This document shows positions 38,715 through 46,126 of a stretch of 64,000 nt of DNA, piece by piece; position 1 is the stretch's first letter, and each line of letters begins with the position of its first letter. The translations under genes and the position numbers were made by a program. Origin of the DNA: an uncultured Eubacteriales bacterium (GTDB taxonomy: Bacteria > Bacillota > Clostridia > Peptostreptococcales > Anaerovoracaceae); NCBI GenBank assembly GCA_902778565.1, contig CACYYH010000001.1, forward strand, positions 62,001-126,000, written 5' to 3'. The notes beneath the pieces are model-generated. The model was not told the DNA's origin. It ran no database searches and saw nothing but the letters and a program-made list of their open reading frames with translations.

Positions 38715-39653
38715 TCACAAATGTAAATTGGTCTCACCAGTCTCGCCGGTCTCACCGGTTTCTCCGGAAGCTCCGTCTCCGATGATTGCGAAAGCACCGG
38801 GTTCAAGGATCGCCCAGCCCATATAGACCTCTGCTCTCAGATAGACCTGATTGTGTCCCGCAAGGTCATATCCGGAGTTATCAGGATCGCCGTATTCGAT
38901 TACCTTGAGAGGTATCTCCTTCGCAAATCCCCATTTGAAGCAGCTCTCGAAGTCACCGATGATCGCCTTATCGACTGTGTTCTCTCCGAACTTCACAGTG
39001 CTGTTAACATCGACTGCAAGTCCATTAATGGTTCCGGGATTCTTTCCCCATGCAAGATCCGGATAAAGTTTCCCTCCTCTGGAATCTTTCATAGCAGCAA
39101 GAGCCGATCTGAATGCCGGCGCCATGGCAATACCTGTTACATCGATATCGCTGTCGTCAAAGAGTGCGATTGCATCTTCAACGTTACCGTCCGGGTTAGT
39201 AGCATCATAAACTACTGTAAGATCCACCTGCTCATCGAAGCAGTTCTCTCCAACTACTGTTGAAGCTGCGCCTGTTCTGGGATTAAGTCCATGGAATGCT
39301 GCGATATCAAGACCTCTTGCAGCTTTCTTTGCAAAGCCTTCGTTGAATGCCTTGAGGATCTCGATCTTCTCCTCTTCTGTAGCGATCATGAACTCATCAG
39401 ATACTCTGGCACCATACTCAAACTTGATGGGGATGATGGTCTTCGGAGTAAGAGCGATGCCGCCTTCTGACTTGGCTCCGCCTTCTCCTACGATATCCAC
39501 TTCACTGTCCATCGAGAACTGAAATTCCTTATTGCCGTTGAAAGCAACGGGCTCTGCCTGAGAGAGCTTTGCAAGGGAGGAATGACCCTTTACTTTGTTG
39601 ATCAGATCCGTAACTACTACAGGATCAAACATTGTTCCTCTGTTTGTGGCCAT
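38715..39653 (-). CDS. Major capsid protein, HK97-type, with collagen-like C-terminal triplets
   Basis: This 312-residue capsid protein has an HK97-like pattern (NKVKGHSSLAKLSQAEPVAFNGNKEFQF, core SSLAKLSQAEP; PTKTIIPIKFEYGARVSDEF-type E-loop region). It directly follows a scaffold gene. The last residues are GASGETGETGETGETNLHL, five Gly-X-Y triplets like those of the tail protein, which is unusual for a capsid. No embedded protease domain is seen. A Gly-X-Y end could project from the capsid. Confidence 0.9.
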   Translation of the reverse strand: MATNRGTMFDPVVVTDLINKVKGHSSLAKLSQAEPVAFNGNKEFQFSMDSEVDIVGEGGAKSEGGIALTPKTIIPIKFEYGARVSDEFMIATEEEKIEILKAFNEGFAKKAARGLDIAAFHGLNPRTGAASTVVGENCFDEQVDLTVVYDATNPDGNVEDAIALFDDSDIDVTGIAMAPAFRSALAAMKDSRGGKLYPDLAWGKNPGTINGLAVDVNSTVKFGENTVDKAIIGDFESCFKWGFAKEIPLKVIEYGDPDNSGYDLAGHNQVYLRAEVYMGWAILEPGAFAIIGDGASGETGETGETGETNLHL

Positions 39654-39655
39654 GA

Positions 39656-40120
39656 TTATTCTTCTCCTTTCATGCCTGCCAGCATATTTTTATAGCCGGC
39701 GTCTTTGTTTTTTGATGCGCCTTCACCTTCCGGTGTGAAAGATGGCGCAGGTCCTTTAGCCTTATCCACATATGCTTTGAATGTAGTAGCACTCTTCCTG
39801 ATAGCCTCTTCATCATCGCCGCTTATAAAGTCGATGGCTTCAAAAGACAGCCCCATCTCACGGGCAATTCGCGTTTTTACCGAGTCGGACTCGTAACCCT
39901 TGATCTTGGCATCCTTTTCTGCAATAGCCTGTTCGTGTTCTGCCTTGGCATCACGAAGCTGCTTCTCAAGTTCTCCTATCTTTGCATCTTTTTCCGAGTT
40001 TTTTGTCTTCAGATCATCGTAGTCCTTATATTTGTTTTCGATGCTTTCTCTTTCTCTCTTAAGGCGCTCCCCGATTCTCTGATCAAACTCCTCCTGTGTG
40101 GTAATAGCTGTAAATTCCAT
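39656..40120 (-). CDS. Capsid scaffolding protein (GP20/DUF4355-like)
   Basis: This protein of 154 residues is mostly coiled coil (about 20-75, EKDAKIGELEKQLRDAKAEHEQAIAEKDAKIKG pattern with core EKDAKIGELEKQLR), followed by a helical domain (REMGLSFEAIDFISGDDE) and a disordered C-terminus. This is the GP20-type scaffold layout. Its stop is 2 bases from the capsid ATG. It guides procapsid assembly and is absent from mature virions. Confidence 0.85.
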   Translation of the reverse strand: MEFTAITTQEEFDQRIGERLKRERESIENKYKDYDDLKTKNSEKDAKIGELEKQLRDAKAEHEQAIAEKDAKIKGYESDSVKTRIAREMGLSFEAIDFISGDDEEAIRKSATTFKAYVDKAKGPAPSFTPEGEGASKNKDAGYKNMLAGMKGEE

Positions 40121-40166
40121 TGTTTCTCCTTTCCTCTTTAACCGTAGAGTGTACGTAGTTTTATAA

Positions 40167-40193
40167 TCAAAAAGGACATCGCCTTTGATGTCC
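40167..40193 (-). terminator. Terminator after the terminase gene
   Basis: On the minus strand GGACATC (40193-40187), loop AAAGGC and GATGTCC (40180-40174) are followed by five T. It separates terminase from scaffold and capsid, which then need readthrough or antitermination, or their own promoter. None was found. Confidence 0.75.
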
Positions 40194-40196
40194 TCT

Positions 40197-41594
40197 TTAA
40201 TAACTGTTTCTTTGTTTCTTTCGTTCCTTGGTGGAATGACACCGCCAGAACGCCAGTATAACGCTGTCCATGAGCGCTATCTCTATCCCTTCACGCTGAG
40301 CTGCAAACCCAAATCCTCCTCTGGATCCAATCGCTCTTTTCTCACAGTTAGATATTGCCTGTACCAGAGACGGCTGACCCTTATGACATAACGTGTGATC
40401 ATATATTCCCTGCTCGAAAGCAGCATTCGCAGCAACAATCTCAGCTACAGTCGGCAGTATCGCCTGTTTATGGACTCCGTAATCTTTCATGGCATCTATA
40501 AGTAACTGCTGACCTTTTTTACCGTCTACGACTATATCTTTGATATCTGCCCTCTTCAGGAAGTCCACGATCCAGTTGACTCCCATCCTTACAGATCTGC
40601 AGTCTATAGCCTCTACAAATACCCTGCCATCCTGAGTCCTCACTGCTACGGACATAGCCACATTCTCTCCATCATGTCCGAATTTGATGCCGGCATAGAG
40701 TTTTCCCTTCAGATCTGGAACTTTATCTTCCTGTATGTCGCGCCATTCAGCTTCTGATATAGCGCTCTTCAGATTATATGTTGACCACAAACCCAGTCGC
40801 TGGATATTAAAATCAAGGATCTCATCTCCGACTTCGTCCAGGATCGTTCGTTCCTTCAGGAAGTATCCCAATGATGGATTAGTCATGTACCATGCATCTT
40901 TGTCATATGGATCATGCTGTTCTGATACGGACCACTCACTCCAACCGGAGTTTATCTTCTCACCGGATAATGTCTTCTGACGGAAGTTTGCAAATACTGT
41001 TCCGGAGCTCACCGGTGTCGGAGGCGTTCCCGTATATATGGTCTGTGGGTTCTCTGAAGCCGAAATGACGTATTTCAGCGCGCTTTCATGGTCTGTTCGG
41101 TATTCCTGCGCTTCGTCTATTATAATAAGGTCATAGCTCTCTCCAAGGCCTCCTGTGGCGGTTCTGGTCCTGAACTCTACCAGCCCTCCGTCAAAGATTT
41201 CGATGTGCTCCTTTCCCATCGCCTTGTACGAGGACTTAATCGGCATCTTGGCCAGATCTACCAACCTCAGAAGCCTGTCCCAGGCCGCGTGTGCTGTTGA
41301 TGTCTTATGAGCTGTGTGGAGGATCCTTTCTCCCCTCTTCAGCCCTTCAAGCTCGCGCATGGTCACTACTTCATTTTTACCGTTTTGTCTGGGTACAGCA
41401 AGGCCGTAACTGGTGTGCAGCCATTCGTCTGCTCCATTTACGGCCATTATATTTTTGATTTGTTCTTCCTGCCAGGGAAGAGCTTTCCTCCCGGTAGTAT
41501 TATATGTTTTTATGGCGTCAGGGCCGTAACTGACAGTATACGGCAGCACTACCGATCTCGTCGGTATCTGACTGCCTTTTCTGAGTTCTGCCAT
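40197..41594 (-). CDS. terL: Terminase large subunit
   Basis: This 465-residue DNA-packaging motor has an ATPase domain with a Walker A-like PRQNGKNE (68-75) and Walker B YDLIIIDEAQ (154-163), and a C-terminal nuclease-like domain (about 260-465) with acidic residues in YAGIKFGHDGENVAM (near 284) and ALMDSVILAFW near 440. It is somewhat short compared with 500-600-residue large subunits. It lies away from the portal: two fibre-like genes and several small genes separate them. Confidence 0.88.
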   Translation of the reverse strand: MAELRKGSQIPTRSVVLPYTVSYGPDAIKTYNTTGRKALPWQEEQIKNIMAVNGADEWLHTSYGLAVPRQNGKNEVVTMRELEGLKRGERILHTAHKTSTAHAAWDRLLRLVDLAKMPIKSSYKAMGKEHIEIFDGGLVEFRTRTATGGLGESYDLIIIDEAQEYRTDHESALKYVISASENPQTIYTGTPPTPVSSGTVFANFRQKTLSGEKINSGWSEWSVSEQHDPYDKDAWYMTNPSLGYFLKERTILDEVGDEILDFNIQRLGLWSTYNLKSAISEAEWRDIQEDKVPDLKGKLYAGIKFGHDGENVAMSVAVRTQDGRVFVEAIDCRSVRMGVNWIVDFLKRADIKDIVVDGKKGQQLLIDAMKDYGVHKQAILPTVAEIVAANAAFEQGIYDHTLCHKGQPSLVQAISNCEKRAIGSRGGFGFAAQREGIEIALMDSVILAFWRCHSTKERKKQRNSY

Positions 41595-41615
41595 CAGAAT
41601 CCACCCTCACTCCAT

Positions 41616-43019
41616 TTAATATATAGCAATCAACTCATACGTTCCGTTATAGAAAGATCCTCCTGCGCTTCCTCTGCCTGCCGATGATGATATGGTAAGC
41701 GTTCCGTTTGAATACGAATGCGAGTAATGTGTCGTATCATTATAGAACGTACCGTTTGACCTTCGATAGTAGTTTCCTCTGTGGTTGGTTCCATCATAGC
41801 TCATGGCTGTTATATAGTAGTATGAATAGCTGCTTGACCTTGTTAACTGAGATGTTAGCCTTACGAAGAAAGCTTTAGGCTGACCGCTTAGTCCGGTAAA
41901 CTGAATAGATGTGGCCTGATCGCTGGAATTGGTCACAGACTTTGTTTCAATATTTACTTCTCCGCCTCCAGTAGGAACGTTTACAATCACCGATGCGAGC
42001 GAACTTATATCGTAGGCACCATTGCTCGAAATGTTTTGGCTCCCGCTCGGTATAATGTACTGACTGGGAATGGGATTTACCACTACCTTTTTGAGTGCAT
42101 CATACTGACTGTCTGCAGTCACGTTCTGAATTGAAGTGGTAGGCGTTACTGTTTTTGTCTGATAGTTCCCGCCGCCTGAATCTATAGCATATGTCAGTTG
42201 ATAATACCCAGGTTGATGGAAATATCCTCCCGCATTCGTTCCGTCTGAAGATATAGTTAGTGAGCCGTTTGAATATGAGTATGACCAATGTGCATCCGAA
42301 TATTTCGCCTCCGAATCCATCTCCAGTCCATATATATCATTACCGTCATATACAACAGCTATGACTCGCTGGTAGCCGTATGATGAACTGAAGTTTGATT
42401 TGAATATGCAGGAGAAGTATGTGGGTTCGTCCTCAAGTCCTGTGAATGTGATCGATGTCGCTCCGGATCCGACCTGCACATCTTCCGTATCAGCACCGCC
42501 CCCGTATGTGTAGACGAGCTTATACTCATTTGCCTGGAAATATGTGGCTCCTGTGATCGTCAGTGTGCCATTCGAATAGTTCTTGCTGAAATTGGATCCG
42601 TCATATGATACCTGTGCATTCGATGTGTTTGTTATGGTCTGGCCGTGCAGATCCATTCCGTCAAATACTACCGCCGCAGTCTTATATGGATATGCTTCTG
42701 TTGTCAGACCATCCATGGAGATCACTGCGAATGATGTTGGCTCTCCTTGTAAACCCGTAAAACTGATCGTGTTTGAGGCTGCATCTAATGTAGTTATTGC
42801 AGTCGCTACTTTTAAGCCACTGGATCCGCCTCCCTGATTTGTGCCTGTGCCTAATGATCCATCCGCTTTGACAAAAATCTTGCCTTGGGTTACGTCAGAT
42901 TCTACTGCTGTAGTCGGAGACGCGTCTGTGAATCTGGCAGTTCCTCCGCCGGTTTTTGGAAGATCCACAGCAGGTACATCACTGTAACTGGCTCCTAGTA
43001 ATGTTATATTCTGTGCCAT
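41616..43019 (-). CDS. Virion fibre/decoration-like protein with three internal repeats
   Basis: The protein has 467 residues. N-terminal 25 residues (Y-S-D-VPAVDLPKTGGG pattern) closely match those of the following gene (43030-43461). It then carries three roughly 90-120-residue copies of a module (SIxFTGLxxxPTxFxxx...YSYSNGTLTISS), seen at about 95-180, 180-280 and 350-467. These are beta-rich decoration or fibre modules. Function is inferred from position beside head genes and the repeat pattern. I do not name a family. Confidence 0.65.
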   Translation of the reverse strand: MAQNITLLGASYSDVPAVDLPKTGGGTARFTDASPTTAVESDVTQGKIFVKADGSLGTGTNQGGGSSGLKVATAITTLDAASNTISFTGLQGEPTSFAVISMDGLTTEAYPYKTAAVVFDGMDLHGQTITNTSNAQVSYDGSNFSKNYSNGTLTITGATYFQANEYKLVYTYGGGADTEDVQVGSGATSITFTGLEDEPTYFSCIFKSNFSSSYGYQRVIAVVYDGNDIYGLEMDSEAKYSDAHWSYSYSNGSLTISSDGTNAGGYFHQPGYYQLTYAIDSGGGNYQTKTVTPTTSIQNVTADSQYDALKKVVVNPIPSQYIIPSGSQNISSNGAYDISSLASVIVNVPTGGGEVNIETKSVTNSSDQATSIQFTGLSGQPKAFFVRLTSQLTRSSSYSYYYITAMSYDGTNHRGNYYRRSNGTFYNDTTHYSHSYSNGTLTISSSAGRGSAGGSFYNGTYELIAIY

Positions 43020-43029
43020 TTCGCACCTC

Positions 43030-43461
43030 CTACGAGATGCTCAATACCTTGGTAGTGCCATCCTGGGATACAACTGCCTGCGACAATGTCCCTGTGACTG
43101 ACGCTATGCAGTCATCATCTGCTGCACAACCAACCTTTACAACGATGTTCTTTGCGATGTACTGTGCAAGTAAATTCTCTGTAGTCACTGCCTTGATGGT
43201 CTGTTTGCCGGCAAGATACTGTGACGCAGCTATCTCCTGATCCGTTGTCGAAGGATTATATGACGCTGCAGATTTTTCGGTCATGTTTCCGGTGACTTCT
43301 CCATTGGCGCCAAATCCCTTTTTATTATTTCGTATATCACCAGATGCTATATTCGCTCCGGATGTATCATAGAACTTGGCAGTTCCGCCTCCACTTTTGG
43401 GGATATCTACCTCGGGTACATTCTGGTAAGTGACTTCGTTGATAATTACATTCTGTGCCAT
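43030..43461 (-). CDS. Virion protein, paralogous N-terminus to the 467-residue fibre
   Basis: This 143-residue protein (AQNVIINEVTYQNVPEVDIP) shares its opening with the downstream gene and then diverges. The C-terminal part is Ser/Thr/Ala-rich, with a KQTIKAVTTENLLAQYIAKNIVVKVGC-type beta region (core TTENLLAQYIAKNIVVKV). It seems a short version of the decoration/fibre theme. No enzymatic motif is seen. Confidence 0.6.
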   Translation of the reverse strand: MAQNVIINEVTYQNVPEVDIPKSGGGTAKFYDTSGANIASGDIRNNKKGFGANGEVTGNMTEKSAASYNPSTTDQEIAASQYLAGKQTIKAVTTENLLAQYIAKNIVVKVGCAADDDCIASVTGTLSQAVVSQDGTTKVLSIS

Positions 43462-43471
43462 GTTTTTCTCC

Positions 43472-43759
43472 TCATGATACTGTTAATTTTGATCCGTTCC
43501 AGGTTATAAGACCATAATTGGACGGGATCGGATTGATTACTATATTTTCTTTGACCACCTTCTCGGCTGTCATTAAGATCTGTGCCTCTCCTGAGGGCGT
43601 CACCTCGTGAGTCCCCCGGTATGTCTCCGGCTCTATTATCTTCGGAATCGTGAGCTCACCTTCAAGGGATCCCGTCGGTGACAGTTCTCCAATCACGGCC
43701 TCAACCGGAGATAGCGTTCCGGAAAGCATCGTCATCGTCATCATTTCGCCTTCCATCAC
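43472..43759 (-). CDS. Small virion-associated protein of the Y-G-x-Y-E-V-T-P type
   Basis: This 95-residue protein carries YRGTHEVTPSGEAQILMTAEKVV and ends PIPSNYGLITWNGSKLTVS, a pattern frequent in Firmicutes phage structural genes. It overlaps the upstream gene by 4 bases, so it is translationally coupled. Its role is unknown. Confidence 0.6.
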   Translation of the reverse strand: MMEGEMMTMTMLSGTLSPVEAVIGELSPTGSLEGELTIPKIIEPETYRGTHEVTPSGEAQILMTAEKVVKENIVINPIPSNYGLITWNGSKLTVS

Positions 43760-44127
43760 TCTACCTCCTCTGTGAGTTTGAAAATGCCTTTTATAAAGGT
43801 GTCTGGTCTCCCTTCTAAAGAGTCATGTTTTGTAAGCTCTATATCATACGCATATTCTCCGAAGGCCAGCTCCTTAGTGTCGCTTTCCTGAATCTGGAGC
43901 AGACATGTGTCCAGCGGAATCGGAATGTTCAGGAGCGGTTCATCATCCGTGTAGTCTGATCCATCCGGCTTGAGCTTATTATGCTTCATGGCGAATCTCA
44001 ACGAATCTCCCTCTTCAGGAACATACGGAGTACCATCCTCCTCTTTCATTCCGACCACGACTGCAAAATAGTCGCCTCGCGTCAGTTCTATGTCATATCC
44101 GTTTTTCGTCTTTTTGATCTTATGCAT
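43756..44127 (-). CDS. Phage protein of unknown function, tail/fibre associated
   Basis: This 123-residue protein starts at 44127 with GGAGAAAGAC before the ATG. The pattern (ELTRGDYFAVVV...PYVPEEGDSLRFAMKHNK...ELTKHDSLEGRPDTFIKGIFKLTEEVE) recalls BppU-N-like beta-sandwich proteins, which often sit next to fibres. No enzymatic motif is seen. Its start lies inside the first of two 54-bp direct repeats. Confidence 0.6.
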   Translation of the reverse strand: MHKIKKTKNGYDIELTRGDYFAVVVGMKEEDGTPYVPEEGDSLRFAMKHNKLKPDGSDYTDDEPLLNIPIPLDTCLLQIQESDTKELAFGEYAYDIELTKHDSLEGRPDTFIKGIFKLTEEVE

Positions 44128-44169
44128 GTCTTTCTCCAATAAAAAAGCACCTTCGTACGAAAGTGCTTA
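44116..44169. repeat. 54-bp direct repeat, copy 1, with a terminator hairpin
   Basis: The sequence from GATCTTATGC through AAAGTGCTTA matches 44540-44592 with a few differences, including the hairpin arms AAGCACCTTC and GAAAGTGCTT. The hairpin (44145-44168) followed by T on the minus strand works as a terminator. The repeat contains the start region of the next gene. Confidence 0.8.
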
Positions 44170-44182
44170 ATCGTATTTTCTT

Positions 44183-44524
44183 TTATATGAATGGCGTAAT
44201 ATCTTTAACATCCTTGAGGAACTGTTTTGCTCTTTCCATCAAAGAATTATCACAGAGATAATCTATCCCTCGAGGCGTTATTTCACAATTCGATAGCTGA
44301 CCTTTTATGTAATTCCCACCACCTGCTCTTGATTGAACCAGACCTCTTATGAAACCTTGATCTATCATATTCTGCATGATGTATATCCAGTATTTCTCAT
44401 TAATCTGGAAAAGCCTACCATCATGCTCAAGCATTTCCGGATCTATGGGCTCGCCTTTTTTAATTTGGCTATATAGATATGCCAATATTTTGTACACTAT
44501 CACATAGTAATCGTCCTTGGCCAT
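44183..44524 (-). CDS. yjcQ: YjcQ-family winged-helix protein
   Basis: This 113-residue protein matches YjcQ: a helical winged-helix domain (YKILAYLYSQIKKGEPIDPEMLE, core KILAYLYSQIKKGEP) with a C-terminal wing (ITPRGIDYL) typical of small phage- or plasmid-borne DNA-binding proteins. It lies between two near-identical 54-bp repeats, each with its own terminator, so it looks like an independently inserted cassette. It could be an antitoxin or regulator for the upstream metallopeptidase-like tail, which is only an inference. Confidence 0.7.
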   Translation of the reverse strand: MAKDDYYVIVYKILAYLYSQIKKGEPIDPEMLEHDGRLFQINEKYWIYIMQNMIDQGFIRGLVQSRAGGGNYIKGQLSNCEITPRGIDYLCDNSLMERAKQFLKDVKDITPFI

Positions 44525-44539
44525 AATATTTTCTCCTTA

Positions 44540-44592
44540 GATCTTATGCGTGTCTTCCTCTAATAAAAAGCACCTTCGCGTGAAAGTGCTTA
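44540..44592. repeat. 54-bp direct repeat, copy 2, with a terminator hairpin
   Basis: This is the second copy of the repeat at 44116-44169. It keeps a relic of the start region seen in copy 1 (CAT AAG ATC on the minus strand) but no gene. The hairpin (44568-44591) has compensating changes in the loop, TTCGTACGAA versus TTCGCGTGAA, so its stem is preserved. It can terminate minus-strand transcription. Confidence 0.8.
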
Positions 44593-44618
44593 GAATCTAT
44601 ATACTTAATGAAAACCTA

Positions 44619-44798
44619 CTAGTTTATCTTATAGTCAAACTTGCAACCTGAATTGCGGCAATATAAATGAGAGCGATGATTTACAAGCTTTTCTCCACAT
44701 TCCGGACAGAAAACTTCCTTGCCTTCAATAGCCTTGCAAAAGATGGTGTACAATTTTTTTTCCTTTTCAAATTCTTCCTGTTTGTTTTTATCTAACAT
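44619..44798 (-). CDS. Small zinc-ribbon protein
   Basis: This 59-residue frame has a Lys/Glu-rich start and a four-cysteine zinc ribbon, CPECGEK...CRNSGCKFD. The ATG at 44798 follows GGAAAGAG and the gene starts next to the metallopeptidase-tailed head gene. Low G+C content matches that of its neighbour. It may be an associated antitoxin or immunity-like gene, but no evidence for that exists beyond position. Confidence 0.55.
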   Translation of the reverse strand: MLDKNKQEEFEKEKKLYTIFCKAIEGKEVFCPECGEKLVNHRSHLYCRNSGCKFDYKIN

Positions 44799-44800
44799 TT

Positions 44801-45706
44801 TTACTCTTTCCAAGTTAGGTGAGAATAATTATCATTTGTCCATTTCATTATACTCCTCAACTCATTTCGTGTCAAATGGTCTTTCCTCAAAGCATGCTTC
44901 CTTGCTTTTATTTCACAGAAGAATTCGGATTTTTTACAATCGCCAAAATCTTTTATATGATTTGCTTCATGAACCAGTGTAGCTGCAGTATCTTTAATTG
45001 TTTTTGTATTGTCCACATATATTTTAATTAATTTGCTAGTGTGATTTATAGTTCCGAGTGCTTTGCTCTCATAATTATCAAACATCCCATATATCAGTTC
45101 TACACTATAGCCATTTTCTTCAACTAATCTTAAAGCCTCTTTCCCTATATTTGTTTTATTCAAATCTTTGTATATTCTTCTAGGCTTTATTATATCATAA
45201 TTCTTACCAGTTCTATAATCCTTTGATATAAATACCCCTTCATCATCATAAAGATTTCTTTTCTTCAATGAACTATTTAGCCCATTCATTAATTCTTTTA
45301 GAATCTTATCATTCTTTTCTGCCCTTACCGATAGGGTGCGATTATTGCTTTTAGCCAGTTTATTTTCTTTTGTCTTCCTAGCTTCCCTCTGGCTCTCAAA
45401 CTCCTTCTTCGACCATACGTCTGTATAACCTTCTTCATCCTTGTATGTAACCATGCACTTGCAGTTATCATGTCGCTTATATATGTCTTCGGGAGCATTC
45501 TCTGGGGTATAAATCCCAGCCAGATCTGCGCACCATTTGCAGCACTTACCGAGCTGTCTTCTGATGATGACCTCCTTCATGCCGGCTCTGGATCTGAACT
45601 TTACGTTAGCTTCCACGTACTGATCATAGAATGCGTGGCACAGGTTGCATACCGGTTCTCCAAGCAGATTGCTTATAATGTTTTCAAAGGTTTTCTTCTT
45701 CGCCAT
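44801..45706 (-). CDS. Minor head protein, C-terminal half, with a metallopeptidase-like tail
   Basis: This 301-residue protein has an N-terminal part (about 10-95) that matches the second half of phage minor head proteins: EPVCNLCHAFYDQYV, RSRAGMKEVIIRR and the paired motif GKCCKWCADLAGIY...RHDNCKC. A lower-G+C region with a Lys/Asn-rich linker and HEANH (246-250) follows, with a later Glu (265) in CEIKA, the layout of a gluzincin zinc peptidase. It therefore resembles the MuF-type polymorphic toxin design, in which a head protein carries a toxic C-terminal domain. The start at 45706 is coupled to the upstream ORF. Activity is untested. Confidence 0.72.
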   Translation of the reverse strand: MAKKKTFENIISNLLGEPVCNLCHAFYDQYVEANVKFRSRAGMKEVIIRRQLGKCCKWCADLAGIYTPENAPEDIYKRHDNCKCMVTYKDEEGYTDVWSKKEFESQREARKTKENKLAKSNNRTLSVRAEKNDKILKELMNGLNSSLKKRNLYDDEGVFISKDYRTGKNYDIIKPRRIYKDLNKTNIGKEALRLVEENGYSVELIYGMFDNYESKALGTINHTSKLIKIYVDNTKTIKDTAATLVHEANHIKDFGDCKKSEFFCEIKARKHALRKDHLTRNELRSIMKWTNDNYSHLTWKE

Positions 45707-46124
45707 CCTCTTCAGCCTCTTCAAGAGCCTGCATAAGGCCATTAAGAAGAGCTCTTATCCTTTCTTCCGGGAACTCTGCCCTTACTGGATTAAGGTGTAC
45801 ATTCCTGGTACTGTCTATCTGCTTTTGGATCTCTGATGCAGCATCGTTCACCATACCATGGACCCGTTCCAGGATTGGTTTGATTGTGCGCTCTGCAATA
45901 TTCCAGTAGAGCTTTCCATCTGGCAGCTCATCCTGTCTGATGTTCTCGATCAGCGCAGCTGAAGCACACTCTCCAAGAGCCCTGGCATATAGTGAAACGT
46001 CTTCAGGTTTAGCCTGGCTATTCCGAAGCTTTTCTTTGAAAGCTCGAATATCCATATTGCGATTTACTTTCCCGGTAAATGCTTTTTCTATTTTTTCATA
46101 CAGCTTAGGTGCTATGTCTTCCAT
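45684..46124 (-). CDS. Minor head protein, N-terminal half
   Basis: This helical protein of 146 residues (MEDIAPKLYEKIEKAFTGKV; LPDGKLYWNIAERTIKPILERV; PVRAEFPEERIRALLNGLMQAL) matches the first half of one-piece minor head proteins of related phages. It ends in an acidic run and TGA. The next frame overlaps it by 23 bases in +1 phase. Either the protein is naturally made from two genes or a frameshift splits it. It lies directly after the portal. Confidence 0.7.
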   Translation of the reverse strand: MEDIAPKLYEKIEKAFTGKVNRNMDIRAFKEKLRNSQAKPEDVSLYARALGECASAALIENIRQDELPDGKLYWNIAERTIKPILERVHGMVNDAASEIQKQIDSTRNVHLNPVRAEFPEERIRALLNGLMQALEEAEEDGEEENL

Positions 46125-46126
46125 GA

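Noticed and set aside
41616..43019. Diversity-generating retroelement acting on the fibre repeats
   Set aside because: No reverse transcriptase gene or template repeat is present in the window.
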